Source of the DNA: an uncultured Prevotellaceae bacterium
Lineage (GTDB): Bacteria > Bacteroidota > Bacteroidia > Bacteroidales > Bacteroidaceae
DNA: 59,833 bases
NCBI GenBank assembly: GCA_900314985.1
Contig: OMXL01000034.1
Coordinates: 1-59,833, forward strand
Direction of reading: 5' to 3'
The notes under the pieces are model-generated. The model made no database searches and was not told the DNA's origin. It was given only the letters and a program-made list of their open reading frames with translations. Positions 8,861 to 17,533 of the stretch are shown here, one piece after another. The translations under genes and the position numbers were made by a program. Positions within the stretch are counted from its first letter, which is position 1; each line of letters begins with the position of its first letter.

Positions 8861-8970
8861 AAAAAATCACAAAGCATTGCGAAAATAGCTTTTTTATAAG
8901 TTACTTAATTTAGTAGTTTTGGTATGTATTAATGGGTAAGAGGATGACGGGATGTCATCCTCTTATTTTC
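8861..8970 (+). ncRNA. Candidate small RNA or attenuated leader upstream of the SusC operon
   Basis: Predicted from a promoter with its own operator (8788-8854) and a downstream hairpin at 8938-8964 with an 11-bp perfect stem (AAGAGGATGAC / GTCATCCTCTT), 5-nt loop and a short T-rich tail (ATTTTC). Expected length is about 110 nt. It lies between the divergent regulator and the SusC gene, which has its own promoter at 9090. An 18-codon reading frame from 8932 overlaps the hairpin and is probably incidental. Whether this is a discrete RNA or a partly terminated long leader cannot be told from sequence, because the T-tract is weak. Confidence 0.45.
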
Positions 8971-9030
8971 CACAAAAAGTGTAGGTAAACATACTACAAA
9001 GCCCCTATTTAACGCGGTTTTGTTAATGTG

Positions 9031-9098
9031 TGTTACAAAATCTAAAGTTTGTGATACACCAGAATTTGCTATAATATGAATATTATTCGTACTTTTGC
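9031..9098 (+). promoter_or_regulatory. Xylan operator 2 and -7 box of the SusC/D operon
   Basis: Operator 9031-9058: TGTTACA, AAATCT, AAAG, TTTG, TGATACA, the best match to the shared consensus. The -7 box TACTTTTGC at 9090-9098 is 59 bp from the first TG. The leader to the ATG at 9169 is about 65 nt. Confidence 0.75.
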
Positions 9099-9168
9099 AT
9101 GCTGAAATACGTTTCACGAATTTAACTAACTAACAAAAATAATAACTTATGAATCAAAATCTGTCAAA

Positions 9169-12100
9169 ATGAAGAATCTAAAACAATTATTCAGACAGAC
9201 CTTCTCTACCATCCTGATGTTGATGGCGTTCTGCACAACCATGCAGGCCCAGGGCATCTCGGTAAAAGGTACAGTCACGGACGGAACCGCGGATCCTTTG
9301 ATAGGAGCCACGATTAAGGTGAAGGGAAACAATACCCTTGGTACCGTGACTGATTTCGATGGTAATTTCCAGTTGAACGTTCCCTCGGAGAGTTCAGTGC
9401 TGGTGATTTCCTATGTAGGTATGACGACCAAGGAGATTAAGGTCGGCAAGCAGCGCACGCTGAAGGTAACACTGCAGGATGACACTCAATTGGAAGAAGT
9501 CGTTGTTGTAGGATACGGTCAGCAGAAGAAAGCCTCAGTGGTTGGTGCTATCACCCAGACCACTGGTGAGGTACTTGAACGCGCAGCTGGTATCGGTAGT
9601 GTGGGTGCTGCCCTCACTGGTAACCTTCCTGGTGTTGCTACCATCGCTTCTACCGGTCAGCCCGGTGAGGAGGACCCTGCCATTTATATCCGTGGTGCCG
9701 CTGCTTGGAACCAGGATGCTCAGCCGCTGATCCTCGTGGATGGTGTGAAGCGTGAGATTAAGTCTGTGGACATTACCTCAGTTGCTACCGTTTCTGTATT
9801 GAAGGACGCCTCTGCTACCGCCGTTTACGGTGTGGAAGGTGCTAACGGTGTAATTCTGATTACCACCAAGCGTGGTCAGGAAGGTAAGGCACGTATCGAC
9901 GTTGGTTTCAACGCTACGCTGAAGGCTGTGTCTAAGCTGCCTCGTAAGTATGACTCTTACGATGGTTACATGTATCGCAACCAGGCCATTGAGCATGAGC
10001 TCGCTATCGGTGGTGCTGCTTCTTGGGCATACTATCGTCCTCAGAGCTTCATCAACCTCTTCCGTAACCAGGACACAACCGTTAAGCCTAACTTCACTGC
10101 TGACGGTTCATACCTTGGTGACTACAGCCAGGCAGAGCGCTATGCTAACGTAGACTGGCAGGACGAGATGTTCAAGACAACCGCTTTATCTTATAATACT
10201 AATATTAACTTCTCGGGTGGTACCAAGTTCGTGAAGTACTTCGTTGCTTTCGACTACCAGAATGAGGGTGACATGACCAAGATGTGGGATAACCACCAGG
10301 GTTATGAGGGCGGTTATGCTTACAACCGTTTGAATGTACGTTCAAACTTGGACTTCCAGATTACCAAGACCACACAGTTCAAGGTAAACCTGGCAGGTTC
10401 TAATGCCCAGAAGAAGGCTCCACGTTATTATTATGGTAATGATGGTGTATTCTTCCAGTCACAGAAGTGGGCCGGTGCCTACGGTATGGCTCCTAACCTC
10501 TTCCCCGTTCAGTTCTCTGACGGTTCTTGGGGTTACTACCCATTGACTTCTAACGTTGAGAACTCTCCTCAGAGTGTGTCAACCTGCGGTTATGAGTTGA
10601 CCACTACTACACGTATTTTCACTGACTTCGCTTTGGAGCAGAACCTCGATTTCATCACGAAGGGTCTTGTTGCCCGTGGTACCATCTCTTGGGACAACCA
10701 GTTCAATGAGGGTGACCGTGGTATTGCCGACCAGCACCAGGTGAAGCAGGCTTACATCCTTCCTGAGGATGGTAAGATGATTTGGAACAGTAAGTGTGAA
10801 ACTGACCCAACAACCGGTTTCGACTTCTATGAGAGCAGAGACTGGACCACAAATGCTGGTAAAGTTAGTTATACCAGCCGTGCCACTGAAATGTCAGTGC
10901 AGCTCTTCTGGGCTCGCCAGCTTGGTAAGCATAACGTTTCTCTGATGGGTAACTGGAAGCGTCGTATCTTTGCAGGTAATGCTGACCTGGAGAATCGTCG
11001 TGAGGACTGGGTGTTCCGTACTACCTATGATTATAATGGTAAGTACTTCGCTGAGTTCAACGGTGCATACAACGGTTCACAGAAGTTCTCTCCCGATAAC
11101 CGTTTTGCATTCTTCTGCTCAGGAGCTGCCGGTTGGATGGTTTCCGAGGAGCCTTTCATGAAGAAACTGAAGGAGAAGAGAATTGTTGATATGTTCAAGA
11201 TTCGTGGATCTATCGGTGAAATCGGTGATGATAACGCCGGTGAACGCTGGGCTTACCTGACCAGATGGGAAGCTGCTGGTCCTTTCAGAGTAGCTTTGAA
11301 CAACTCTAACAGTATCTTCCAGGGTTATAAGGAGGCAGCTGTTGCTGTTCCCGATCTTCGTTGGGCTACCGTGCTGAAGAAGAACCTCGGTTTTGACTAC
11401 GCCTTCCTCGGCGGTATGTTCGCAGGTAGCTTCGACTACTTCCGTGATGACCGTTATGACATCTTTATCTCTGGTAATGAGCGTACCGTACCTTCATACT
11501 TTGGTGCTGCCAAGACTCCTGATGTTAACCAGGGTAAGATGAAGAACCACGGTTTCGAGTTTGAAATCCGTTTCAACAAGGTGCTGAAGAATGGTATGCG
11601 TTTCTGGGCTAATGCCAACTATACCTATGCACACAATGAGATTATCAAGAAAGACGACCCTGAACTGATTCCTTCTTATCGTAAGAATCAGGGCTATTCT
11701 CAGGGTCAGAATGTTGACTTCATCGATAACGGCTATATCCGCACATACGATGAATTATATAGTACGCCCGAGCGCGAGAAGGACGATGACCAGGTGCTGA
11801 TTGGTGACCACTACATCGTTGACTTCAATGGTGATGGTAAGGTCGATGAGACCAACGATAAGGTTCCGTTCGGCTACACCATGAATCCTGAGCACACTTA
11901 CAATGCTACTATCGGTTGGGAGTGGAAAGGTTTCTCTTGGTTCGCTCAGTTCTATGGCGTAACAGGTGTAACACGTAACGTAGGTCTTACCTCTTTCAAT
12001 CAGAAGATGCTGACCGTTTATGACAATGGTACATGGTGGAATCCTGTAGACAATGACGGTGATGTGGTTGTTCCACGTTTCGCTACTCAGGTTTCTTACA

Positions 12101-12354
12101 ACGATGGTACCCAGTTCTACTATGATGGTTCTTACTTCCGTCTGAAGAACGTGGAGGTAGCCTATACTTGGACAAAGGGTTGGATTAAGAAACTCGGTTT
12201 CTCAAGCCTGAAGATTTACCTCAATGGTAATAACCTCTTCCTCATCACCAAGATGCCTGACGACCGTGAGGGTAACCTCGGTGGTTTTGGTGGCGGCAGT
12301 GGTGCATATCCAACTGTTAGACGTTATAACTTTGGTGTTAAGCTTTACATTTAA
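9169..12354 (+). CDS. SusC-like TonB-dependent outer-membrane transporter 1
   Basis: Imports xylo-oligosaccharides across the outer membrane with its SusD partner, using TonB energy. 1061 residues: signal peptide 1-28 (ending TTMQAQ), carboxypeptidase-regulatory-like beta-sandwich about 31-105 (GTVTDGTADPLIGATI, GTVTDFDGNF), TonB-box region LEEVVVVGYG at 108-117, plug about 118-235 (LILVDGV, SVLKDASATAVYG, GANGVILITTKRG), then a 22-strand-type barrel to the C-terminus with a terminal aromatic-rich strand (YNFGVKLYI). It is the first gene of the operon, 14 bp before its SusD. It resembles XusA of the P. bryantii xylan system in position. Function as a glycan transporter is secure; substrate is inferred from the locus. 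Confidence 0.95.
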   Translation: MKNLKQLFRQTFSTILMLMAFCTTMQAQGISVKGTVTDGTADPLIGATIKVKGNNTLGTVTDFDGNFQLNVPSESSVLVISYVGMTTKEIKVGKQRTLKVTLQDDTQLEEVVVVGYGQQKKASVVGAITQTTGEVLERAAGIGSVGAALTGNLPGVATIASTGQPGEEDPAIYIRGAAAWNQDAQPLILVDGVKREIKSVDITSVATVSVLKDASATAVYGVEGANGVILITTKRGQEGKARIDVGFNATLKAVSKLPRKYDSYDGYMYRNQAIEHELAIGGAASWAYYRPQSFINLFRNQDTTVKPNFTADGSYLGDYSQAERYANVDWQDEMFKTTALSYNTNINFSGGTKFVKYFVAFDYQNEGDMTKMWDNHQGYEGGYAYNRLNVRSNLDFQITKTTQFKVNLAGSNAQKKAPRYYYGNDGVFFQSQKWAGAYGMAPNLFPVQFSDGSWGYYPLTSNVENSPQSVSTCGYELTTTTRIFTDFALEQNLDFITKGLVARGTISWDNQFNEGDRGIADQHQVKQAYILPEDGKMIWNSKCETDPTTGFDFYESRDWTTNAGKVSYTSRATEMSVQLFWARQLGKHNVSLMGNWKRRIFAGNADLENRREDWVFRTTYDYNGKYFAEFNGAYNGSQKFSPDNRFAFFCSGAAGWMVSEEPFMKKLKEKRIVDMFKIRGSIGEIGDDNAGERWAYLTRWEAAGPFRVALNNSNSIFQGYKEAAVAVPDLRWATVLKKNLGFDYAFLGGMFAGSFDYFRDDRYDIFISGNERTVPSYFGAAKTPDVNQGKMKNHGFEFEIRFNKVLKNGMRFWANANYTYAHNEIIKKDDPELIPSYRKNQGYSQGQNVDFIDNGYIRTYDELYSTPEREKDDDQVLIGDHYIVDFNGDGKVDETNDKVPFGYTMNPEHTYNATIGWEWKGFSWFAQFYGVTGVTRNVGLTSFNQKMLTVYDNGTWWNPVDNDGDVVVPRFATQVSYNDGTQFYYDGSYFRLKNVEVAYTWTKGWIKKLGFSSLKIYLNGNNLFLITKMPDDREGNLGGFGGGSGAYPTVRRYNFGVKLYI

Positions 12355-12368
12355 TCGCGAATACTATT

Positions 12369-14516
12369 ATGAAATATTATAATAACATCAAATCCCTTTT
12401 GTGCGGCTCATTGCTTCTGCTGGCAGGCGGTGCTTCACTTACGTCTTGCACAGACTGGCTTGACAAAGACCCCGAGTCTATTGTTGCAGAGGATGAGGCA
12501 TTCAAGAACTACCGCAATTTCCAGGGATATATAGAGGAGATTTATGACTGTATCCCCGATGTACAGAAGGTTAACTATTGTACTTCGTGGAACTGGGGTG
12601 ACGATGCTGTCCACAACCCTGAGGGTTTTGCACACATGGATCACCAAGTAGACTTGGGTAACTATCGTAACATCTGGAGCAATAGCCAGCAGTGGCTGAA
12701 CGGCTCTGGTTCTGATGGTAAGTGGGCTCATAAACACTCACTTTGGAAGGCCTCATGGTATTGCATCCGTAAGTGTAATATGGGTATTGAGAATATCAAT
12801 TCGCTCGTCGGTACTGACGAAGAGCGTGAACTCCTGCTCGGACAGATGTACTTCTTCCGTGCATGGTGGCACTTCGAGCTGATGACTTTCTTCGGCGGTC
12901 TGCCTTATATTGACAAGGCTTTGGATGCTGAAGACATTCCACAGCTTCCTCGTCTGTCGTTCCAGGAGTGCGCTGACCGTTGTGCTCAGGACCTGGAGTT
13001 GGCTTACAACTACTTGCCTTCTGATTGGGATGCTACCCTCGCTGGTATGCAGACTTCCGGTAGTAACCAGCTGCGTGTCAACAAGTATATGGCACTCTGC
13101 TACTTAGGTAAGGTTTACCTTTGGGCAAGCTCACCTCTGATGAAGGAGTTTGAGAAGACCAAGAATGGTGGTGTTGCTCAGCTCTTGAATGCCAGCTCTA
13201 ATGGCAAGACCTATGACTACGATGTGAAGTATGCCAAGCTGGCTGCTGAAACTCTTGGTAAGGCACTTGACATGGCTGTAAAGGGTACTGTACCTTACAA
13301 ACTCGCTGATTACAAGTATGATAACATCTACGACCATGTTGCCGCTAAGACTTCTGATGGTGAAGATGCAACGAATAACTATTCTAACATCTTCTATACC
13401 ACTAAGAATAACTGGAGTATGCCAGGCGTTTCTGAGGCTATCTTCCGTGGTGTTTGTCCTCCTGTAAACTCTGCTCCTTGGAACTGTGCTAAGCTGTTTG
13501 GTCCTAAGGTTGCTGGTCTCGTGGAGCATGATAACATTATTCACCAGCCTACAGCTAACCTCGTTGACCAGTACGGTATGGCTAATGGTCAGCCTATCTA
13601 CTTGGTACGTAATGGAGAATATGTTCGTAATCCTGATTCTAAATGGGATCCAGAACATCCCTTCAAGAATCGTGACCCACGTTTCTATCACGATATCGTA
13701 TTCGATGGTTTCCAATATGTAACTGAGACAGGTCTTGATAAACTGAATGCTGAGCAGAAGAAACTCCAGTACTGCGACCTGTATACCGGTGGTGCTATGC
13801 GTTCCGTGGATAATGCAAGTAGCACGGGTTACTTCATTCAGAAGTTGGTTCCTCACCAGTGTAATATCGGTGACAAGTGGTATGACTGGGATTGGGCACT
13901 TCAGACCTATATTCCTTACATGCGTCTGGCCGATGTCTATCTGATGTATGCTGAGGCAAGAGCAGCTATTGCTTGTGCCAACAACAGTACCAACGACTTC
14001 AAGGAGAAACCAAGCTATTGTCCTACCATGTCTGCTGTTGATGCTATCAACGCTCTCCGTGATCGTGTCAATTCTATGGATTATCCTATGGAGCATATTC
14101 CTGCTCAGTTCCTGACTTCTCCAAAGAGCTTTATGGATGAGGTTCGTCGTGAGCGTGCCGTTGAGCTGTCTTTCGAAGGCTTCCGTTGGAACGACCTGCA
14201 GCGTTGGCTGCTCCTGACCGAGCCTCCTTACACGGTGAAGTACTCTCATGAGTTTGAGCGTCTGGAGTGGGGTAAGTATGACCCGTCTCTGAGCTTTGAG
14301 AAGAATAACTACGATGATAAGGGCAAGCAGTTGTATCCTGAACTGAGATATACTTGGGACTGGTATAAGACCCACGATCCAAAGGATGCTAAGGTCGGTA
14401 ACTTCCACCGCAAAGAGCTTATCACTCGTCGTCTGGAGTCTAAGCACTACTGGTTCCCACTTCCTGACAAGGATACTTATCTTTATGAGGGATATAAACA
14501 GAATCCAGGATGGTAA
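12369..14516 (+). CDS. SusD-like outer-membrane lipoprotein 1
   Basis: Surface lipoprotein that caps SusC transporter 1 and binds xylan fragments. 715 residues, large for a SusD (usually 500-650). The lipoprotein signal ends LTSC (Cys 27), followed by DWLDKDPES, the family's opening. The RagB/SusD fold is indicated by LLLGQMYFFRAWWHFEL (tetratricopeptide-like helix), MRLADVYLMYAEARA, and the VRRERAVELSFEGFRWNDLQRW signature near the C-terminus. The stop is 46 bp before SusC transporter 2; that gap contains a heptamer array. No TonB-box or enzymatic motif. Confident family assignment. Confidence 0.95.
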   Translation: MKYYNNIKSLLCGSLLLLAGGASLTSCTDWLDKDPESIVAEDEAFKNYRNFQGYIEEIYDCIPDVQKVNYCTSWNWGDDAVHNPEGFAHMDHQVDLGNYRNIWSNSQQWLNGSGSDGKWAHKHSLWKASWYCIRKCNMGIENINSLVGTDEERELLLGQMYFFRAWWHFELMTFFGGLPYIDKALDAEDIPQLPRLSFQECADRCAQDLELAYNYLPSDWDATLAGMQTSGSNQLRVNKYMALCYLGKVYLWASSPLMKEFEKTKNGGVAQLLNASSNGKTYDYDVKYAKLAAETLGKALDMAVKGTVPYKLADYKYDNIYDHVAAKTSDGEDATNNYSNIFYTTKNNWSMPGVSEAIFRGVCPPVNSAPWNCAKLFGPKVAGLVEHDNIIHQPTANLVDQYGMANGQPIYLVRNGEYVRNPDSKWDPEHPFKNRDPRFYHDIVFDGFQYVTETGLDKLNAEQKKLQYCDLYTGGAMRSVDNASSTGYFIQKLVPHQCNIGDKWYDWDWALQTYIPYMRLADVYLMYAEARAAIACANNSTNDFKEKPSYCPTMSAVDAINALRDRVNSMDYPMEHIPAQFLTSPKSFMDEVRRERAVELSFEGFRWNDLQRWLLLTEPPYTVKYSHEFERLEWGKYDPSLSFEKNNYDDKGKQLYPELRYTWDWYKTHDPKDAKVGNFHRKELITRRLESKHYWFPLPDKDTYLYEGYKQNPGW

Positions 14517-14521
14517 TGACA

Positions 14522-14556
14522 ATGCATAATTCATAATTCATAATGCATAATTGAAA
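14522..14556. repeat. Heptamer tandem repeat, units ATGCATA/ATTCATA (5 units)
   Basis: ATGCATA, ATTCATA, ATTCATA, ATGCATA, ATTGAAA between SusD 1 and SusC 2, ending 6 bp before the ATG. The same two unit types recur at 33274-33301, 19 kb away. Confidence 0.85.
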
Positions 14557-14562
14557 GATCAT

Positions 14563-17511
14563 ATGAAAAAGATAAAAACAAACATATTTCTCTTTGCCAT
14601 GCTGGCTGCATCGTCCATGACGGCCAATGCTCAGACCGCTGCCGATGCTGATTCTACCGTGGCTAAGAAGAAGGTCCATGTAGCTTTCCGTGATGTGGAT
14701 GCCAGTCATCTGCTCGGAGGTGTTTCCTATGTTGACATGGAAGAACTGTCAAAGAAGGATTATACCATGAGTAGCCTCGAGGACCTGAATGGACTCGTTG
14801 GTGGTTGGAATGGCAGCCACCTTTGGGGACAGGAAAATAACGTTACTTATATCAATGGTACTAAGTACGATTTCCTTGACACCAATGACAACGACAACTT
14901 ACCCATTGTGATTATCGATGGTGTGAAGCGTCCCTCTAACAACGTACAGCCTTCTGAGATTGAGTCAATCACTTTCTTGAAGGGTGCACAGGCCGTTGTA
15001 CTCTATGGTGCCAAGGGTGCCAAGGGTGCTGTCCTGATTACGACCAAGCGTGGTAAGGTGGATGGCTTGCAGATTACTGCCAACGCCAACACGGGTTTCC
15101 ACTTCGCTAAGGAGTTCCCTGAGTATCTGGGTTCTGCAGAGTATATGACACTCTACAACGAGGCTCTTGCTAACGATGGCCTGGCTCCCAAGTATACCCA
15201 GCAGGATATCTACAACCATGCTATTGGTGCGAATCCTTACCGTTACCCCAATGTAAACTACTACTCTGACGACTATGTCCGCAAGGCTTATAACCGTTCT
15301 GAGGGTACATTGGAAATCCAGGGTGGTGGTACACGTGCTCACTTCTATACGAACATCAACTACTATCGTCTGGAAGACCTGATCAACTTCGGTCCTGCCA
15401 AGGACAACTATACTGACCGTTTCAGTGTTCGTGGTAATGTGGACCTCGTTGTTAATAAGTTCATTACAGGTTGGGCTAACGCCAGTGCAACCTTCTACAA
15501 TGCCAACGCCAACAAGGGTAATTTCTGGGGTGATGCTTCATCTGCACGTCCTAACTTCCCAGAGGGTGCTGCTCCGCTGATTGATATTGCTGCGGTTGAC
15601 CCCAATGCCAGCAAGGCACTCGCTACATTGGGTAAGTCGCTCAACCTGCTTGACGGACAGTATTTCCCCGGTGGTTCTAACGTAACGACTTCAAATGCTA
15701 TTGCTGACTGCTATTTTGGAGGTAAAACTACTCAGGTAAGTCGTCAGTTCCAGTTTGATGCCGGTATCAATTATGACATGAATCATCTGTTGAAAGGCTT
15801 GACTTTCAAGACCCTGTTCTCTATTGACTATGCTGCCAGCTATAGTCTTTCTTACGACAATAAGTACGCTGTGTTTATTCCTTCATGGAGTAACTATAAT
15901 GCAGAGGACAAGATTGTCGCTATTACGCAGAAGAACGATGAGGTGGTGACTGGTCACATGGCCATGTCAAACTCTAAGTATCGTCAGACCATCACATGGA
16001 ACGGACATTTCGACTATGACCGTACCTTTGGTGATAAGCACCATGTATCAGGTCTGCTGCTCGCCAGTATGTACACCACTACTGCCAGCGGTACATACCA
16101 TCGTTATGCTAATGCCAACTTGGGTCTGCAGGCAAACTACGACTATATGGGTCGCTACTTTGCAGAGGTAGGTCTGGCAGGTGTACACTCTGCTCGTCTG
16201 GCTCCTGGCAATCGTGAGGCTCTCTCTCATTCTTTCACCCTCGGCTGGAACATTGCCAAGGAGAAGTTCTTGAAGGACAGCTTCGTTGACGATCTGTTGA
16301 TCAGTGCCTCTTACAGCAAGCTGAATGAGGATATCGATATATATCAGACCAGTAATTACTTCTACCTCTACGAAGCACAATGGAAGAAGGAAGGTGGCTC
16401 TTTCAGTTGGAATGAGGGTTCTAAAACTGACCGTACCTATTCTACTATCGGTACCAACCTCGACCTTGACTTCGTTCATCGTAAGGAGTTGTCATTTACA
16501 CTGCGCGGTTCGTTCTTCAACAGACTGATTAGTGCTGAGTTGACTTACTTCAATACGGATATCGACGGTTTCATTACCAAGAATCCTAGTGAGTTCCCTT
16601 CATACCTGTCAGGTGGTCTCTCCAGCAGTTCTTTCAAGCCTGCTATCAATAATGATATTCAGAACCGCAAGGGTCTGGACTTTAGCATCAAGGCTCAGAA
16701 GCAGTTTGGCGATGTACATGTTGAGCTTGGTCTTGTTGGAACCTATCTGAAGACTGAGTGGAAGAAGTTCGACGAAACGATTGACCCATTGGCTCTTCAC
16801 AAGACAACAGAAGGCCGTGCGCTTGATGTTCTGTGGGGTTACAAGTGTCAGGGATTCTACACAGCTAATGACTTTGATATCACCACAAATGCTGATGGTT
16901 CGCTGAATTACACCCTCAAAGAAGGTCTTCCTAAGTCTTCAATCAGTGGTGCTGCCAACCTGAGACCTGGTGATCTCAAGTATGAGGATGTGAATGGTGA
17001 TGGTAAGATTGATGCAAAGGACCAGGTTGACTTGGGTGTTTCAGGTACGTATGGCGCTCCTTGGACCATCGGTCTTAACCTGACACTGAAGTACAAGAAC
17101 TGGACATTGTTCGTACTGGGTAATGGCCAGTATGGTGCTAAGGGCATGATGAATGGTGGTTACTACTTTATGGCTGGAGATGCCAAGTACTCTGTCAACG
17201 TCAGAGACCGCTGGACAACTGCTAATGCAGATAATCCAAGCCATCCCCGTCTGACCACGCTGAGCACTTCTAACGGTGAAGCTTCAACCTACTGGTTGTA
17301 CAGCACTGACCGTTTCAATCTCCGCAAGGTACAGGTGACCTACGATTTCCCGAAGGAAATGTTCGAAGGAACGGTTATCAAGGCTCTCTCTGTTTACGTG
17401 AACGGAAACGATCTCCTTACTTTCTCAAAGCATCGTAAGATGATGGAGACCAGTGTTGGTTACGCACCTCAGACTCGTTTCTTTAATGTCGGTGCGAAGA
17501 TAACTCTTTAA
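14563..17511 (+). CDS. SusC-like TonB-dependent transporter 2, lacking the N-terminal sandwich domain
   Basis: Second outer-membrane transporter of the tandem pair (982 residues). Signal peptide 1-24 ends MTANAQ. Unlike transporter 1 there is no carboxypeptidase-regulatory-like domain and no EEVVVVGYG box; a short stretch (KKKVHVAFRDVDASHLLGGVSYVD) leads into the plug, which is recognisable from LPIVIIDGVKRP, ESITFLKGAQAVVLYG and GAKGAVLITTKRGK. The barrel and the final strand (RFFNVGAKITL) are normal. The ATG at 14563 follows the heptamer array; an upstream TTG at 14551 lies inside the array and is not a credible start. It is the third gene of the operon, 22 bp before SusD 2. It corresponds in position to XusC of P. 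bryantii. Confidence 0.93.
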   Translation: MKKIKTNIFLFAMLAASSMTANAQTAADADSTVAKKKVHVAFRDVDASHLLGGVSYVDMEELSKKDYTMSSLEDLNGLVGGWNGSHLWGQENNVTYINGTKYDFLDTNDNDNLPIVIIDGVKRPSNNVQPSEIESITFLKGAQAVVLYGAKGAKGAVLITTKRGKVDGLQITANANTGFHFAKEFPEYLGSAEYMTLYNEALANDGLAPKYTQQDIYNHAIGANPYRYPNVNYYSDDYVRKAYNRSEGTLEIQGGGTRAHFYTNINYYRLEDLINFGPAKDNYTDRFSVRGNVDLVVNKFITGWANASATFYNANANKGNFWGDASSARPNFPEGAAPLIDIAAVDPNASKALATLGKSLNLLDGQYFPGGSNVTTSNAIADCYFGGKTTQVSRQFQFDAGINYDMNHLLKGLTFKTLFSIDYAASYSLSYDNKYAVFIPSWSNYNAEDKIVAITQKNDEVVTGHMAMSNSKYRQTITWNGHFDYDRTFGDKHHVSGLLLASMYTTTASGTYHRYANANLGLQANYDYMGRYFAEVGLAGVHSARLAPGNREALSHSFTLGWNIAKEKFLKDSFVDDLLISASYSKLNEDIDIYQTSNYFYLYEAQWKKEGGSFSWNEGSKTDRTYSTIGTNLDLDFVHRKELSFTLRGSFFNRLISAELTYFNTDIDGFITKNPSEFPSYLSGGLSSSSFKPAINNDIQNRKGLDFSIKAQKQFGDVHVELGLVGTYLKTEWKKFDETIDPLALHKTTEGRALDVLWGYKCQGFYTANDFDITTNADGSLNYTLKEGLPKSSISGAANLRPGDLKYEDVNGDGKIDAKDQVDLGVSGTYGAPWTIGLNLTLKYKNWTLFVLGNGQYGAKGMMNGGYYFMAGDAKYSVNVRDRWTTANADNPSHPRLTTLSTSNGEASTYWLYSTDRFNLRKVQVTYDFPKEMFEGTVIKALSVYVNGNDLLTFSKHRKMMETSVGYAPQTRFFNVGAKITL

Positions 17512-17533
17512 TTCTAAAAGACAATAGATAATT

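Noticed and set aside
8725-8877. Longer N-terminus for the hybrid regulator (start at 8877)
   Set aside because: The extension crosses its own -7 box at 8751-8759 and the operator region, and it would bury the signal peptide.
8932-8988. 18-codon frame overlapping the hairpin of the candidate small RNA
   Set aside because: It reads through the terminator stem, and no coding signal or conservation can be judged; noted only as a possible leader peptide.
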